Assembly: GCA_001647635.1 (NCBI GenBank)
Contig: CP014761.1
Span: forward strand, 682,001 to 746,000
Source of the DNA: Leifsonia xyli
GTDB taxonomy: Bacteria; Actinomycetota; Actinomycetes; Actinomycetales; Microbacteriaceae
Direction of reading: 5' to 3'
DNA: 64,000 nt
Shown here in pieces: positions 8,721 to 15,019 of this stretch. The notes under the pieces were generated by a model. The model saw nothing but the letters and a program-made list of their open reading frames with translations. It did not search any database and was not told the origin of the DNA. The translations under genes and the position numbers were made by a program. Each line of letters starts with the position of its first letter. The first letter of the stretch is position 1.

Positions 8721-9221
8721 CTAGATGCGGGCGCCGACGACGGTCGCGGCGAAGCGCCGGGCGCGTTCCGCCAGCCCCTCGATCCGCTGCTCGACCACCA
8801 GGTCCGCGTCGAATCCGACGTACGACGGCGGCGGCGTGCGGCGCACATTGGCGCTGCACTCGAACGCGCCGCAGACCAGCGTTCCCACCGTGTCCCCGTT
8901 GCGGCCGGCCGCTCCGGCGCGCCGCGCGGACCAGAACCAGACGTCGTTGGTGAGGTGCACATCCTGACACCAGCCGCACATCGAGGGCCCGTGTGACCGC
9001 ATGCTGGCCTCAGAGGCGCGGAGCACGATCCCCACCGGGCCGTCGCCGGTCGGGATGACGACGTAGCCGCGCTGCGGCAGCCGTGGATCGCGCCAGCCGA
9101 GGTACTCGCGTCGCGACCAGTCGACCTCGTGCAGGCCGGGCGGCATCGGAAGCTCCTCGGCTTCGCTGCGGGAGCAGTTGACGAACGACTCGCGGATCTG
9201 CTGCGGGCTCAGGATCTCCAT
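8721..9221 (-). CDS. FBP (treble-clef zinc-finger) domain protein, EF-G-binding/FusB-like
   Basis: 166 residues with the FBP C-terminal-type zinc finger. CGWCQDVH near the middle and CGAFECSANVR later supply the likely zinc ligands. Proteins with this domain include FusB-type EF-G-binding factors that release EF-G from the ribosome, so a translation-related role is plausible but unproven for the actinobacterial branch. The ATG at 9221 (MEILSPQQIRESFVNCSRSE) is preceded by GAGGAGG, a strong ribosome-binding site. The stop lies eight bases from the end of tRNA-Leu. It is divergent from the thioredoxin gene, sharing an 84-base regulatory region. Confidence 0.75.
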   Translation of the reverse strand: MEILSPQQIRESFVNCSRSEAEELPMPPGLHEVDWSRREYLGWRDPRLPQRGYVVIPTGDGPVGIVLRASEASMRSHGPSMCGWCQDVHLTNDVWFWSARRAGAAGRNGDTVGTLVCGAFECSANVRRTPPPSYVGFDADLVVEQRIEGLAERARRFAATVVGARI

Positions 9222-9266
9222 GCGCACCTCCTCGTCCCATGCTCGCACAGGTTTCGGACGGCACCG

Positions 9267-9290
9267 CTTGACCCTGCCCCACGGGTCAAG
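9267..9290. promoter_or_regulatory. Inverted repeat in the FBP/thioredoxin divergent promoter region
   Basis: Perfect 8-base arms CTTGACCC and GGGTCAAG separated by eight bases. The right arm ends just upstream of the proposed thioredoxin -10 box, a position where a bound repressor or redox regulator could act. The left arm contains TTGACC, which could also be part of a -35 element. The bound factor is unknown. Confidence 0.4.
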
Positions 9291-9293
9291 GCT

Positions 9294-9299
9294 TAGCCT
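9294..9299 (+). promoter_or_regulatory. -10 hexamer for leaderless thioredoxin transcription
   Basis: TAGCCT, then six bases, then ATG at 9306, with no ribosome-binding site. TTGACC lies 20 bases upstream, a wide spacing for a -35 element. Confidence 0.5.
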
Positions 9300-9305
9300 G
9301 CCGTC

Positions 9306-9632
9306 ATGACCACGATCGATAGCGTCACGGACGCGCGCTTCCAGGAGGACGTGCTCGCCGCCCCGGGCACCACCGTCGTCGAATTCTGGGCGGAATGGTG
9401 CGGTCCGTGCCGCGCGCTGACGCCCATCCTGGAACAGCTGCAGGACGAGCACGCCGACCGCATCCGCATCGTCAAGATCAACGCCGACGAGAACATGGAC
9501 ATCGCGGTCGCCTATAAAGCGCTCGCCCTGCCCGTGCTCAAGGTATTCCAGAACGGGGAGGTCGTGAAGACGATCATCGGTGCGAAGCCGAAGCCCGCGA
9601 TGGAGCTGGAGCTAGCGCCGTTCCTCACGTGA
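9306..9632 (+). CDS. trxA: Thioredoxin
   Basis: 108 residues, a complete thioredoxin with the redox motif WAEWCGPCRALTPIL and the cis-proline region ALALPVLKVFQNGEVV. It is a cytoplasmic disulfide reductant. No thioredoxin reductase is nearby, so it is probably one of several thioredoxins. The start is supported by the TAGCCT box six bases upstream. The last eight bases overlap the end of the convergent MBL gene. Confidence 0.95.
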   Translation: MTTIDSVTDARFQEDVLAAPGTTVVEFWAEWCGPCRALTPILEQLQDEHADRIRIVKINADENMDIAVAYKALALPVLKVFQNGEVVKTIIGAKPKPAMELELAPFLT

Positions 9633-10434
9633 GGTGGTCGTAGGCGCCGCTCACCCAGCCGATGTAGCGGTCGGCGGACCGCAGGACGGCGCCGCGCGCA
9701 TCCTCCGGGATCACGTTGCCGAGGTTGCCGTACATCCGCTCGAACGGCCGCTCGCAGACCGCGTCCGCGACCCGCCTCACGACGGCCGCCGACAGCGGGA
9801 TGTCGTTCGGGAAGCTGCGCTGGAACGTCACCCACCGCTGCGACGGGCCGGGGAACACTGTGTCCCCGCTGAGCACGACGCCGCGATCCCAGTGGGCGAC
9901 CGCGCTGCCCGGGAAATGCCCGCCGATCGTCCGCAGGGTCACGCCGGGCAGCACCTCCACCTCGCCGGCCCAGGTCTGGATGGCCGCGTCCTCGCGCTGC
10001 ACCCAGTGCCGGTCGGCGGCGTTGACGAGCACCGGAGGGTCGCCCAGCATCCGGGACCAGGTCACCTGCGCGCCGAACATGTGCGGGTGGCTGGTGGCGA
10101 TGACGGCCGCGCCGCCGAGGTCCAGGACCGCTGCCGCGGCGGCCTCGTCGACGTAGCCGGTCGGGTCCCAGAGGAGGTTCCCGTCGGGCGTGCGCAGCAG
10201 GATGCTCTGCTGCCCGATCCCGACCTTCGGCTCGCTGCGCAGCCCGTACAGGTCGGGCTCGAGCTCGGTGACGACGACGTGCTCCCCCTCGCGCTGAAGG
10301 CGCTGCAGTGTGGTCCACTCCTGGCCCGTCGGCGGCACGTACTGCCGCTCGTCCTCGCAGATCGGACACGACGCCGGGGCGTCCTCTCCCGCTGGATATT
10401 CCACCGCACAGGTCGCGCACAGCCACTCCGCCAT
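9625..10434 (-). CDS. MBL-fold hydrolase with N-terminal zinc ribbon
   Basis: About 269 residues. The N-terminus has two CxxC knuckles (CATC and CPIC) spaced like a rubredoxin or zinc ribbon. The metallo-beta-lactamase domain follows, with ATSHPHMFGAQVTWSRM, TIGGHFPGSAVAHWDRG and VVLSGDTVFPGPSQRW. The first metal motif is SHPHMFG rather than the canonical HxHxDH, so its metal site may be unusual or incomplete. The start at ATG 10434 (MAEWLCATCAVEYPAGED) is favoured over a longer frame because TAGGGT lies seven bases upstream and the zinc ribbon begins right there. Convergent with, and overlapping by eight bases, the thioredoxin gene. Confidence 0.8.
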   Translation of the reverse strand: MAEWLCATCAVEYPAGEDAPASCPICEDERQYVPPTGQEWTTLQRLQREGEHVVVTELEPDLYGLRSEPKVGIGQQSILLRTPDGNLLWDPTGYVDEAAAAAVLDLGGAAVIATSHPHMFGAQVTWSRMLGDPPVLVNAADRHWVQREDAAIQTWAGEVEVLPGVTLRTIGGHFPGSAVAHWDRGVVLSGDTVFPGPSQRWVTFQRSFPNDIPLSAAVVRRVADAVCERPFERMYGNLGNVIPEDARGAVLRSADRYIGWVSGAYDHLT

Positions 10435-10441
10435 GCCCCCG

Positions 10442-10447
10442 ACCCTA
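10442..10447 (-). promoter_or_regulatory. -10 hexamer for the MBL hydrolase
   Basis: Minus-strand TAGGGT, seven bases, then ATG at 10434. No Shine-Dalgarno sequence is visible. Confidence 0.55.
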
Positions 10448-10489
10448 GCGCGGCGGAATAGGCTGCCGTGAGGACCGATTGGAGTGGAT

Positions 10490-11512
10490 GTGAAACGCAT
10501 CGGGTTCCTCAGCTTCGGGCACTACCAGCCCATCCCCGGCTCCGTGTCGCGCACCGCGGCGGACGCCCTGACCCAGACCATCGAGCTGGCCGTCGCCGCC
10601 GAGGAGCTGGGCGCGGACGGCGCATTCGTCCGCGTCCACCACTTCGCACCGCAGCTGGCGTCGCCGTTCCCGCTGCTCGCGGCGATCGGCGCGCGCACGA
10701 AGCGGATCGACATCGGAACGGCCGTGATCGACATGCGCTACGAGAACCCGCTCTACATGGCCGAGGATGCGGCGGCCGCCGACCTCATCAGCGGCGGGAG
10801 GCTGCAGCTCGGCGTGAGCCGCGGGTCACCCGAGACGGCGCTGCGCGGGTCGGAGTCGTTCGGCTACGTCCCCGCCGATGGCGAGACGGACGCGGACATG
10901 GCCCGCCGACACACGGAGCTGTTCCGCGCCGCGATCGCCGGCGCGGGCGTCGCGGAAGCGAACCCCGCGATGACCGGCGGTCAGCGCGGCGCGCTCGCGA
11001 TCGAACCGCAGTCGCCCGGTCTGCCCGACCGGATCTGGTGGGGTGCGGGCACGCGCGCGACAGCGGTGTGGGCGGCCGAGCAGGGCATGAACCTGATGAG
11101 CTCCACCCTGCTCACCGAGGACACGGGCGTCCCGTTCTCCGACCTCCAGTACGAGCAGCTGCAGCAGTACCGCGAAGCGTGGACGGCGGCGGGCTGGGAG
11201 CGCGAGCCGCGCGTCTCCGTCAGTCGCAGCATCCTGCCGATCACGACCGACCTCGACCGCCGCTACTTCGGCGCCTCCGCCCTCGCCGACCGGCACGACC
11301 AGGTCGGTCACCTCGACGGCGGACTGGCGCGTTTCGGTAAGAGCTACGTGGGCGAGCCCGAGCGGATCGTCGAGGAGCTGCGCGAGGACGCGGCGGTCGC
11401 GGACGCGGACACCCTGCTGGTGACCGTGCCCAACCAGCTCGGCGTCGAGTACAACGCGCACCTGCTGGAGACGATCGTCACCCAGATCGCCCCGGCGCTC
11501 GGCTGGCGCTGA
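10490..11512 (+). CDS. LLM class flavin-dependent oxidoreductase
   Basis: About 340 residues of the luciferase-like monooxygenase fold: KRIGFLSFGHYQPIP at the start, GADGAFVRVHHFAPQ, AAAADLISGGRLQLGVSRGS in the flavin-binding region and SLLTEDTG-like loops later. Such enzymes use FMN or F420 for oxidation of small organic molecules; the substrate is unknown. GTG at 10490 is preferred because GGAG lies five bases upstream and the protein then begins like many relatives; GTG at 10484 is possible. It is divergent from the MBL gene and stands alone. Confidence 0.88.
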   Translation: MKRIGFLSFGHYQPIPGSVSRTAADALTQTIELAVAAEELGADGAFVRVHHFAPQLASPFPLLAAIGARTKRIDIGTAVIDMRYENPLYMAEDAAAADLISGGRLQLGVSRGSPETALRGSESFGYVPADGETDADMARRHTELFRAAIAGAGVAEANPAMTGGQRGALAIEPQSPGLPDRIWWGAGTRATAVWAAEQGMNLMSSTLLTEDTGVPFSDLQYEQLQQYREAWTAAGWEREPRVSVSRSILPITTDLDRRYFGASALADRHDQVGHLDGGLARFGKSYVGEPERIVEELREDAAVADADTLLVTVPNQLGVEYNAHLLETIVTQIAPALGWR

Positions 11513-11580
11513 GCGCACATCGACAGCGTTTGTACCCCGAACGCGGCATAGACGTGCCCCGAGGAATTGGGATGATTGGT

Positions 11581-11610
11581 GTACTGCGCACCCGAAGCTG
11601 CAGTACTGCA
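11581..11610 (+). promoter_or_regulatory. GTACTGC direct repeat with a 12-base palindrome upstream of the secreted protein
   Basis: GTACTGC occurs at 11581 and again at 11603, a 22-base offset that is close to two helical turns. The second copy lies inside the perfect palindrome TGCAGTACTGCA (11599-11610), which ends 26 bases before the ATG of the secreted protein. This arrangement resembles an operator for a dimeric regulator. No regulator gene is adjacent. Confidence 0.3.
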
Positions 11611-11636
11611 ATGGATCTGCTTCCGAAGGGTGTGCC

Positions 11637-12578
11637 ATGGATGGCCGTCGTTTCCGCTCCGTGTTCGTCTCCACAGCGCTCGCCGTCGCTCTCGGCGGGT
11701 CGCTGCTCGCAGCCGCGCCGGCGGCGGCCGTGACCGGCCGAGTGGACAGCGGGACCACGGCATCCTCCGCCATCACCGGGATGTGGGCGTGGGGCAACCC
11801 GATCGACCCGGCCGAGGACGCGCGCGGCGAAGGGATGCCGCAGTTCGAGCCGCAGGCCCTGGCGCAGTTCGCGGCGGCGCACCAACTGAAGACGGTGTTC
11901 CTGTCCGTGCCATGGGCCGCGGACGAGGGGCCGTTCTCGGCGTGGCTGTCAGACGCGGTGGCGGCGCTGCACGCGGCCGGGGTGACCAAGGTCGCGGCGC
12001 TCGGCGGCGACCCGGGGTGGGCGGACGACCCGTCGCTCGCGGCCACCTGGACGGCGGCCGCCCTCCGCGCGGCGCCGTTCGACGCGGTGCAGTTCGACGT
12101 GGAGCCGTGGGTGGTCTCCTCCGACAGCGAGCTGCCGGCCGTCGTCACGAAGCTGAACACGATGTACGACGCCGCCCGGGTCGCCGCCGGATCCGTGCCG
12201 ATCGGCGCCGACCTGCCGTGGTGGCTGGCCGCCAAGCCGCAGCCGGGAGGCGGGACCGCCTTCGACGCGCTGCTCCCCCACCTGAAGTCGGTCGCGATCG
12301 TGGCGTTCAGCGACCACGCCGCCGGGACGGACGGCATCGTCGCCTACGCGAAGCCTGCCGCGCAGGCGGCCGCGGCCAAGCGCATCCCGTTCACCGTGGG
12401 CGTCGAGACGGACACGCCGGAGGTCGCGGGCGGACCGGCGGCGACGTTCGGCGACGACAGCGCGGCGCTCCTCGAGTCGGAGACGGCGAAGGTGCGTACA
12501 GCGCTCTCGTCGCTCCGCGGCTACGGCGGCGTGACCGTCGAGCACCTCCGCAGCTGGCAGGACCTCCTCGCCCGCTAG
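11637..12578 (+). CDS. Secreted protein, glycoside-hydrolase-like TIM barrel
   Basis: 313 residues. The N-terminus is a clear Sec signal peptide: basic MDGRRFR, a hydrophobic core, then AAAPAAAV with a likely cleavage after AxA. The mature part has alternating strand and helix segments with IDPAEDARGEGM, VTKVAALGGDPGWADDPS and VQFDVEPWVV; the last resembles the acidic strand-end motif of GH18-like or related TIM-barrel hydrolases. I do not recognise a specific family. The ATG at 11637 has a weak GAAGGG site upstream. Convergent with the VOC gene; no operon partner. Confidence 0.65.
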   Translation: MDGRRFRSVFVSTALAVALGGSLLAAAPAAAVTGRVDSGTTASSAITGMWAWGNPIDPAEDARGEGMPQFEPQALAQFAAAHQLKTVFLSVPWAADEGPFSAWLSDAVAALHAAGVTKVAALGGDPGWADDPSLAATWTAAALRAAPFDAVQFDVEPWVVSSDSELPAVVTKLNTMYDAARVAAGSVPIGADLPWWLAAKPQPGGGTAFDALLPHLKSVAIVAFSDHAAGTDGIVAYAKPAAQAAAAKRIPFTVGVETDTPEVAGGPAATFGDDSAALLESETAKVRTALSSLRGYGGVTVEHLRSWQDLLAR

Positions 12579-12669
12579 TCCCGTCCGTGAAGGGCAGCTC
12601 GTTGCGGCCGACACGCCGTAAGAGTGCGCAGCTGGCTGCACTTCATGGGAGGGGATGGGGAGACGGGGG

Positions 12670-13137
12670 TCAGGCGGCGTCGGCGGCGGCCTCCAGGGCG
12701 GCGATGTCGAGCTTCCGCATCCGGAGCATGGCCTGGTTCGCGCGAGCGGCGCGGGCGCGGTCGGGGTCCGACTGCAGCTCGAGCAGCCGGCGCGGGACGA
12801 TCTGCCAGCTGACGCCCCAGGGGTCCTTCAGCCAGCCGCACATGCTCTCCTCGCCGCCGTTCGCGGTGAGCGCCTCCCACAGCCGGTCGACCTCCGCCTG
12901 GTCGTCGCACAGCACCGACAGCGAGAAGGCCTCGGTGAAGCCGCCGGCCGGTCCGGTGTTCATCGCCTGGTACTCGACCCCGTCGAGCGTGAACCTCAAC
13001 ACGATCAGGCCGTCCGGCATCCCCTCGCCGTAGCGCTGGACCTCCAGGATCTCCGAGTTCGGGAGGAGCGACGTGTACAGCTGCGCCGCCTCCTCCACAC
13101 CGCTCTCGAACCACAGGAACGTGCTGACCTTCTGCAT
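12670..13137 (-). CDS. VOC family protein (PhnB-like)
   Basis: 155 residues with the betaalphabetabetabeta pattern of VOC metalloenzymes in the PhnB/3-demethylubiquinone-like subgroup: STFLWFESGVEEAAQLYTSL, VLRFTLDGVEYQAMNTGPAG, CGWLKDPWGVSWQIVPRRL. Members are dioxygenase, isomerase or resistance-type enzymes, or have no known activity; none can be assigned here. Start ATG 13137 is supported by GAGGGGG six bases upstream, which makes the longer frame unlikely. Divergent from the SGNH gene. Confidence 0.87.
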   Translation of the reverse strand: MQKVSTFLWFESGVEEAAQLYTSLLPNSEILEVQRYGEGMPDGLIVLRFTLDGVEYQAMNTGPAGGFTEAFSLSVLCDDQAEVDRLWEALTANGGEESMCGWLKDPWGVSWQIVPRRLLELQSDPDRARAARANQAMLRMRKLDIAALEAAADAA

Positions 13138-13187
13138 GGGAGCCCCCTCACACCGTCGTGGATGCGGCCCATCGTAGCCGCGCGGGG

Positions 13188-13193
13188 TAGCGT
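13188..13193 (+). promoter_or_regulatory. -10 hexamer for the SGNH hydrolase
   Basis: TAGCGT, six bases, then GTG at 13200. No ribosome-binding site, so a leaderless transcript is likely. Confidence 0.55.
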
Positions 13194-13199
13194 TGCCCC

Positions 13200-13985
13200 G
13201 TGTCGATCGCATTCTCCAGTTACATCGCCATCGGGGACAGCTTCACGGAGGGCGTCGGCGACGACCTCCCCGACGGGCGGGTGCGCGGCTGGGCCGACTT
13301 CGTCGCACTGGGGATGGCCGCAGCGTCGCCCGAGCCGTTCCGGTACGCGAACCTCGCCGTGCGCGGCCGCAAGCTCGGACCGATCGTGGCGGAGCAGGTG
13401 GAGCCGGCGATCGCGCAGCATCCCGACCTGGTCAGCCTCAACGGCGGCGGCAACGACATCATGCGACCCCGCGTCTCGATCGAAGGCGTGGCGAAGACAC
13501 TGGTGGATGCGGCGGATCGCGTGGTCGCGTCCGGCAGCCACATGCTGCTCCTCAGCGGCGCGAACCCCAGCGCGCACCTGCCGCTCGGCGGGCTCATCCG
13601 GCGCCGCGGCGAGGAGCTCGCGCTCGCCGTCCGGGAGATGCTGCCGCGCGAGGGCATCACGTTCGTCGACAACTGGGCCGACGAGGGCCTCGAGGACTTC
13701 CGCTACTGGTCGGCCGACCGCCTCCACCTCGGCCCGCTGGGCCATGCGCGCGTGGCGAGCAACGTGCTGACCGCGTTCGGCATCCCGGTGCCCGCGGAGT
13801 GGGGCGTCGAGGAGGTCGCCGCCGCCCCGCCCGGGGAGCGCACCCGGCGCACGGCCGACTACTACCGCCGCTACGTGCTGCCGTGGATCGGTCGGCGGCT
13901 CACCGGACGGTCCTCCGGCGACGGCCGCGCGGCGAAGATCGCCGAGCTGACCGTCGTCGACCCCGCCTCCGCCCAGCCGCTTTAG
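13200..13985 (+). CDS. SGNH/GDSL hydrolase family protein
   Basis: 261 residues from GTG. Block I is AIGDSFTEGVGDDLPDG with the nucleophilic serine, block III is LNGGGNDIMRP and block V is DRLHLGPLGHARVA with the catalytic Asp and His. No signal peptide is present, so it is probably an intracellular esterase or acyl hydrolase of broad substrate type. The C-terminal 50 residues are basic and proline-rich. It is convergent with the alpha/beta hydrolase gene, with a perfect palindrome between them. Confidence 0.9.
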   Translation: MSIAFSSYIAIGDSFTEGVGDDLPDGRVRGWADFVALGMAAASPEPFRYANLAVRGRKLGPIVAEQVEPAIAQHPDLVSLNGGGNDIMRPRVSIEGVAKTLVDAADRVVASGSHMLLLSGANPSAHLPLGGLIRRRGEELALAVREMLPREGITFVDNWADEGLEDFRYWSADRLHLGPLGHARVASNVLTAFGIPVPAEWGVEEVAAAPPGERTRRTADYYRRYVLPWIGRRLTGRSSGDGRAAKIAELTVVDPASAQPL

Positions 13986-13999
13986 GAAGCTGCATCCAA

Positions 14000-14049
14000 T
14001 GGTCCCAACACGCCGCTAAGGCACGCGGCGTAACGGCGTGTTGGGACCA
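14000..14049. repeat. Palindromic repeat, AACACGCCG family, copy 1
   Basis: Left arm TGGTCCCAACACGCCG (14000-14015) and right arm CGGCGTGTTGGGACCA (14034-14049) are perfect complements over 16 bases. An internal CGCCGC/GCGGCG pair could form an alternative hairpin. It lies between two convergent genes, and the last codons and stop of the alpha/beta hydrolase gene fall inside it. There is no T-tract, but it could still act as a two-way terminator. The AACACGCCG/CGGCGTGTT core recurs at 41.6 kb and, less exactly, at 41.5 kb. Confidence 0.75.
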
Positions 14050-14924
14050 GTAGATTCCGAGGCGGCGGCAGCGACCAGGCGGGCGACGGCGGTGGGATGC
14101 TCGACGTGCGCGAAGTGGCCGGTGCCGGGGAGGACGACGCCGCGCCACCCGGGGACGAGCGCCGCCAGGAGCACGTCGTCGCGCGCCGGGACGAACACGT
14201 CGTGGTCGCCGCGGATCGCGAGCACCGGGCAGCGGATGCGCACCCACCGCTCCCCCGCCGGGTAGTCGCGTGCCGTGGCTACGGCCCGGACGAACGCGGC
14301 CGGCCGCAGGTCCCGCGCCAGCTCGTGCACGACGCCCGGCACCGGCGCGGCGAAGAGCGGCGACACCAGCACCCGGAGCAGCCCGCACCGGTCGAGGGCC
14401 CGCACCAGCGGTGAGCCGAACCGGCCCAGCGCCGCGAGGACCCGCATCCCCGCAAGCAGGAGGACGAGCGGCGCGTACCGCAGCAGCATCCCGCTTGCGC
14501 TGAGCCGGTCGGCCCGCGCGCCGAATACCGTCGCCGACACGACGACGACGCTCTCGGTCCCTTCCGGCTCCCGGACCGCCAGCTCCAGCGCGACGAAGCC
14601 GCCCAGCGAGTGCCCCACCACCCGCCATCGCCGGTATCCGAACGCGCGGGCGACCTCCGCCACCGCGCCCGCCAGCACCCCGGCATCCAGCGTCGCAGGG
14701 TCCGCGGGCGACGCGCCCCAGCCCGGCAGGTCCGGCACCACCAGGTCGGGCACCGGACCGCCGCGCTCCGCCTCCAGCGCCGCGATGAGCGGCCGCCACG
14801 TGGTCCACGACCCCGCGGCGCCGTGCAGAAGGATGGTCGCGACCGACTCCTCCGGCGCGAGTTCACCGGGAGTTCGGCGCACGGCCACCGGCCCGGCATC
14901 CGTCTGCACGATCGTCACTTCCAC
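14016..14924 (-). CDS. Alpha/beta-fold hydrolase
   Basis: About 302 residues from GTG at 14924 (VEVTIVQTDAGPVAVRRTPG). The oxyanion region is ATILLHGAAGSWTTWRPLI, the nucleophile elbow VVGHSLGGFVALEL, the acid AIRGDHDVFVPARDD and the histidine LPGTGHFAHVEHP. Active-site residues are complete, so it is probably an esterase, lipase or C-C hydrolase; the substrate is unknown. A GTG at 14963 would lengthen the protein by 13 residues and cannot be excluded. The C-terminus (NTPLRRVP) is encoded by the palindrome at 14.0 kb, which suggests that the repeat inserted at or replaced the original gene end. Confidence 0.88.
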   Translation of the reverse strand: MEVTIVQTDAGPVAVRRTPGELAPEESVATILLHGAAGSWTTWRPLIAALEAERGGPVPDLVVPDLPGWGASPADPATLDAGVLAGAVAEVARAFGYRRWRVVGHSLGGFVALELAVREPEGTESVVVVSATVFGARADRLSASGMLLRYAPLVLLLAGMRVLAALGRFGSPLVRALDRCGLLRVLVSPLFAAPVPGVVHELARDLRPAAFVRAVATARDYPAGERWVRIRCPVLAIRGDHDVFVPARDDVLLAALVPGWRGVVLPGTGHFAHVEHPTAVARLVAAAASESTGPNTPLRRVP

Positions 14925-15019
14925 GCCTGTTGTTCGGAGCGGACCGGCCGTAGGATGCGCCACAAGCCGCCCACGAACGACGTACCCGGCTGCCCGGGTG
15001 GCCGGACCGGAGGAGCACG

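Noticed and set aside
9267..9290. HspR-type HAIR operator
   Set aside because: CTTGA and TCAAG are present, but the space between them is 14 bases, not 11, and the inner bases do not match the HAIR consensus.
12595..12660. Further copy of the AACACGCCG palindrome
   Set aside because: GACACGCCGTAA is present, but no matching right arm of useful length follows; at best a degenerate remnant.
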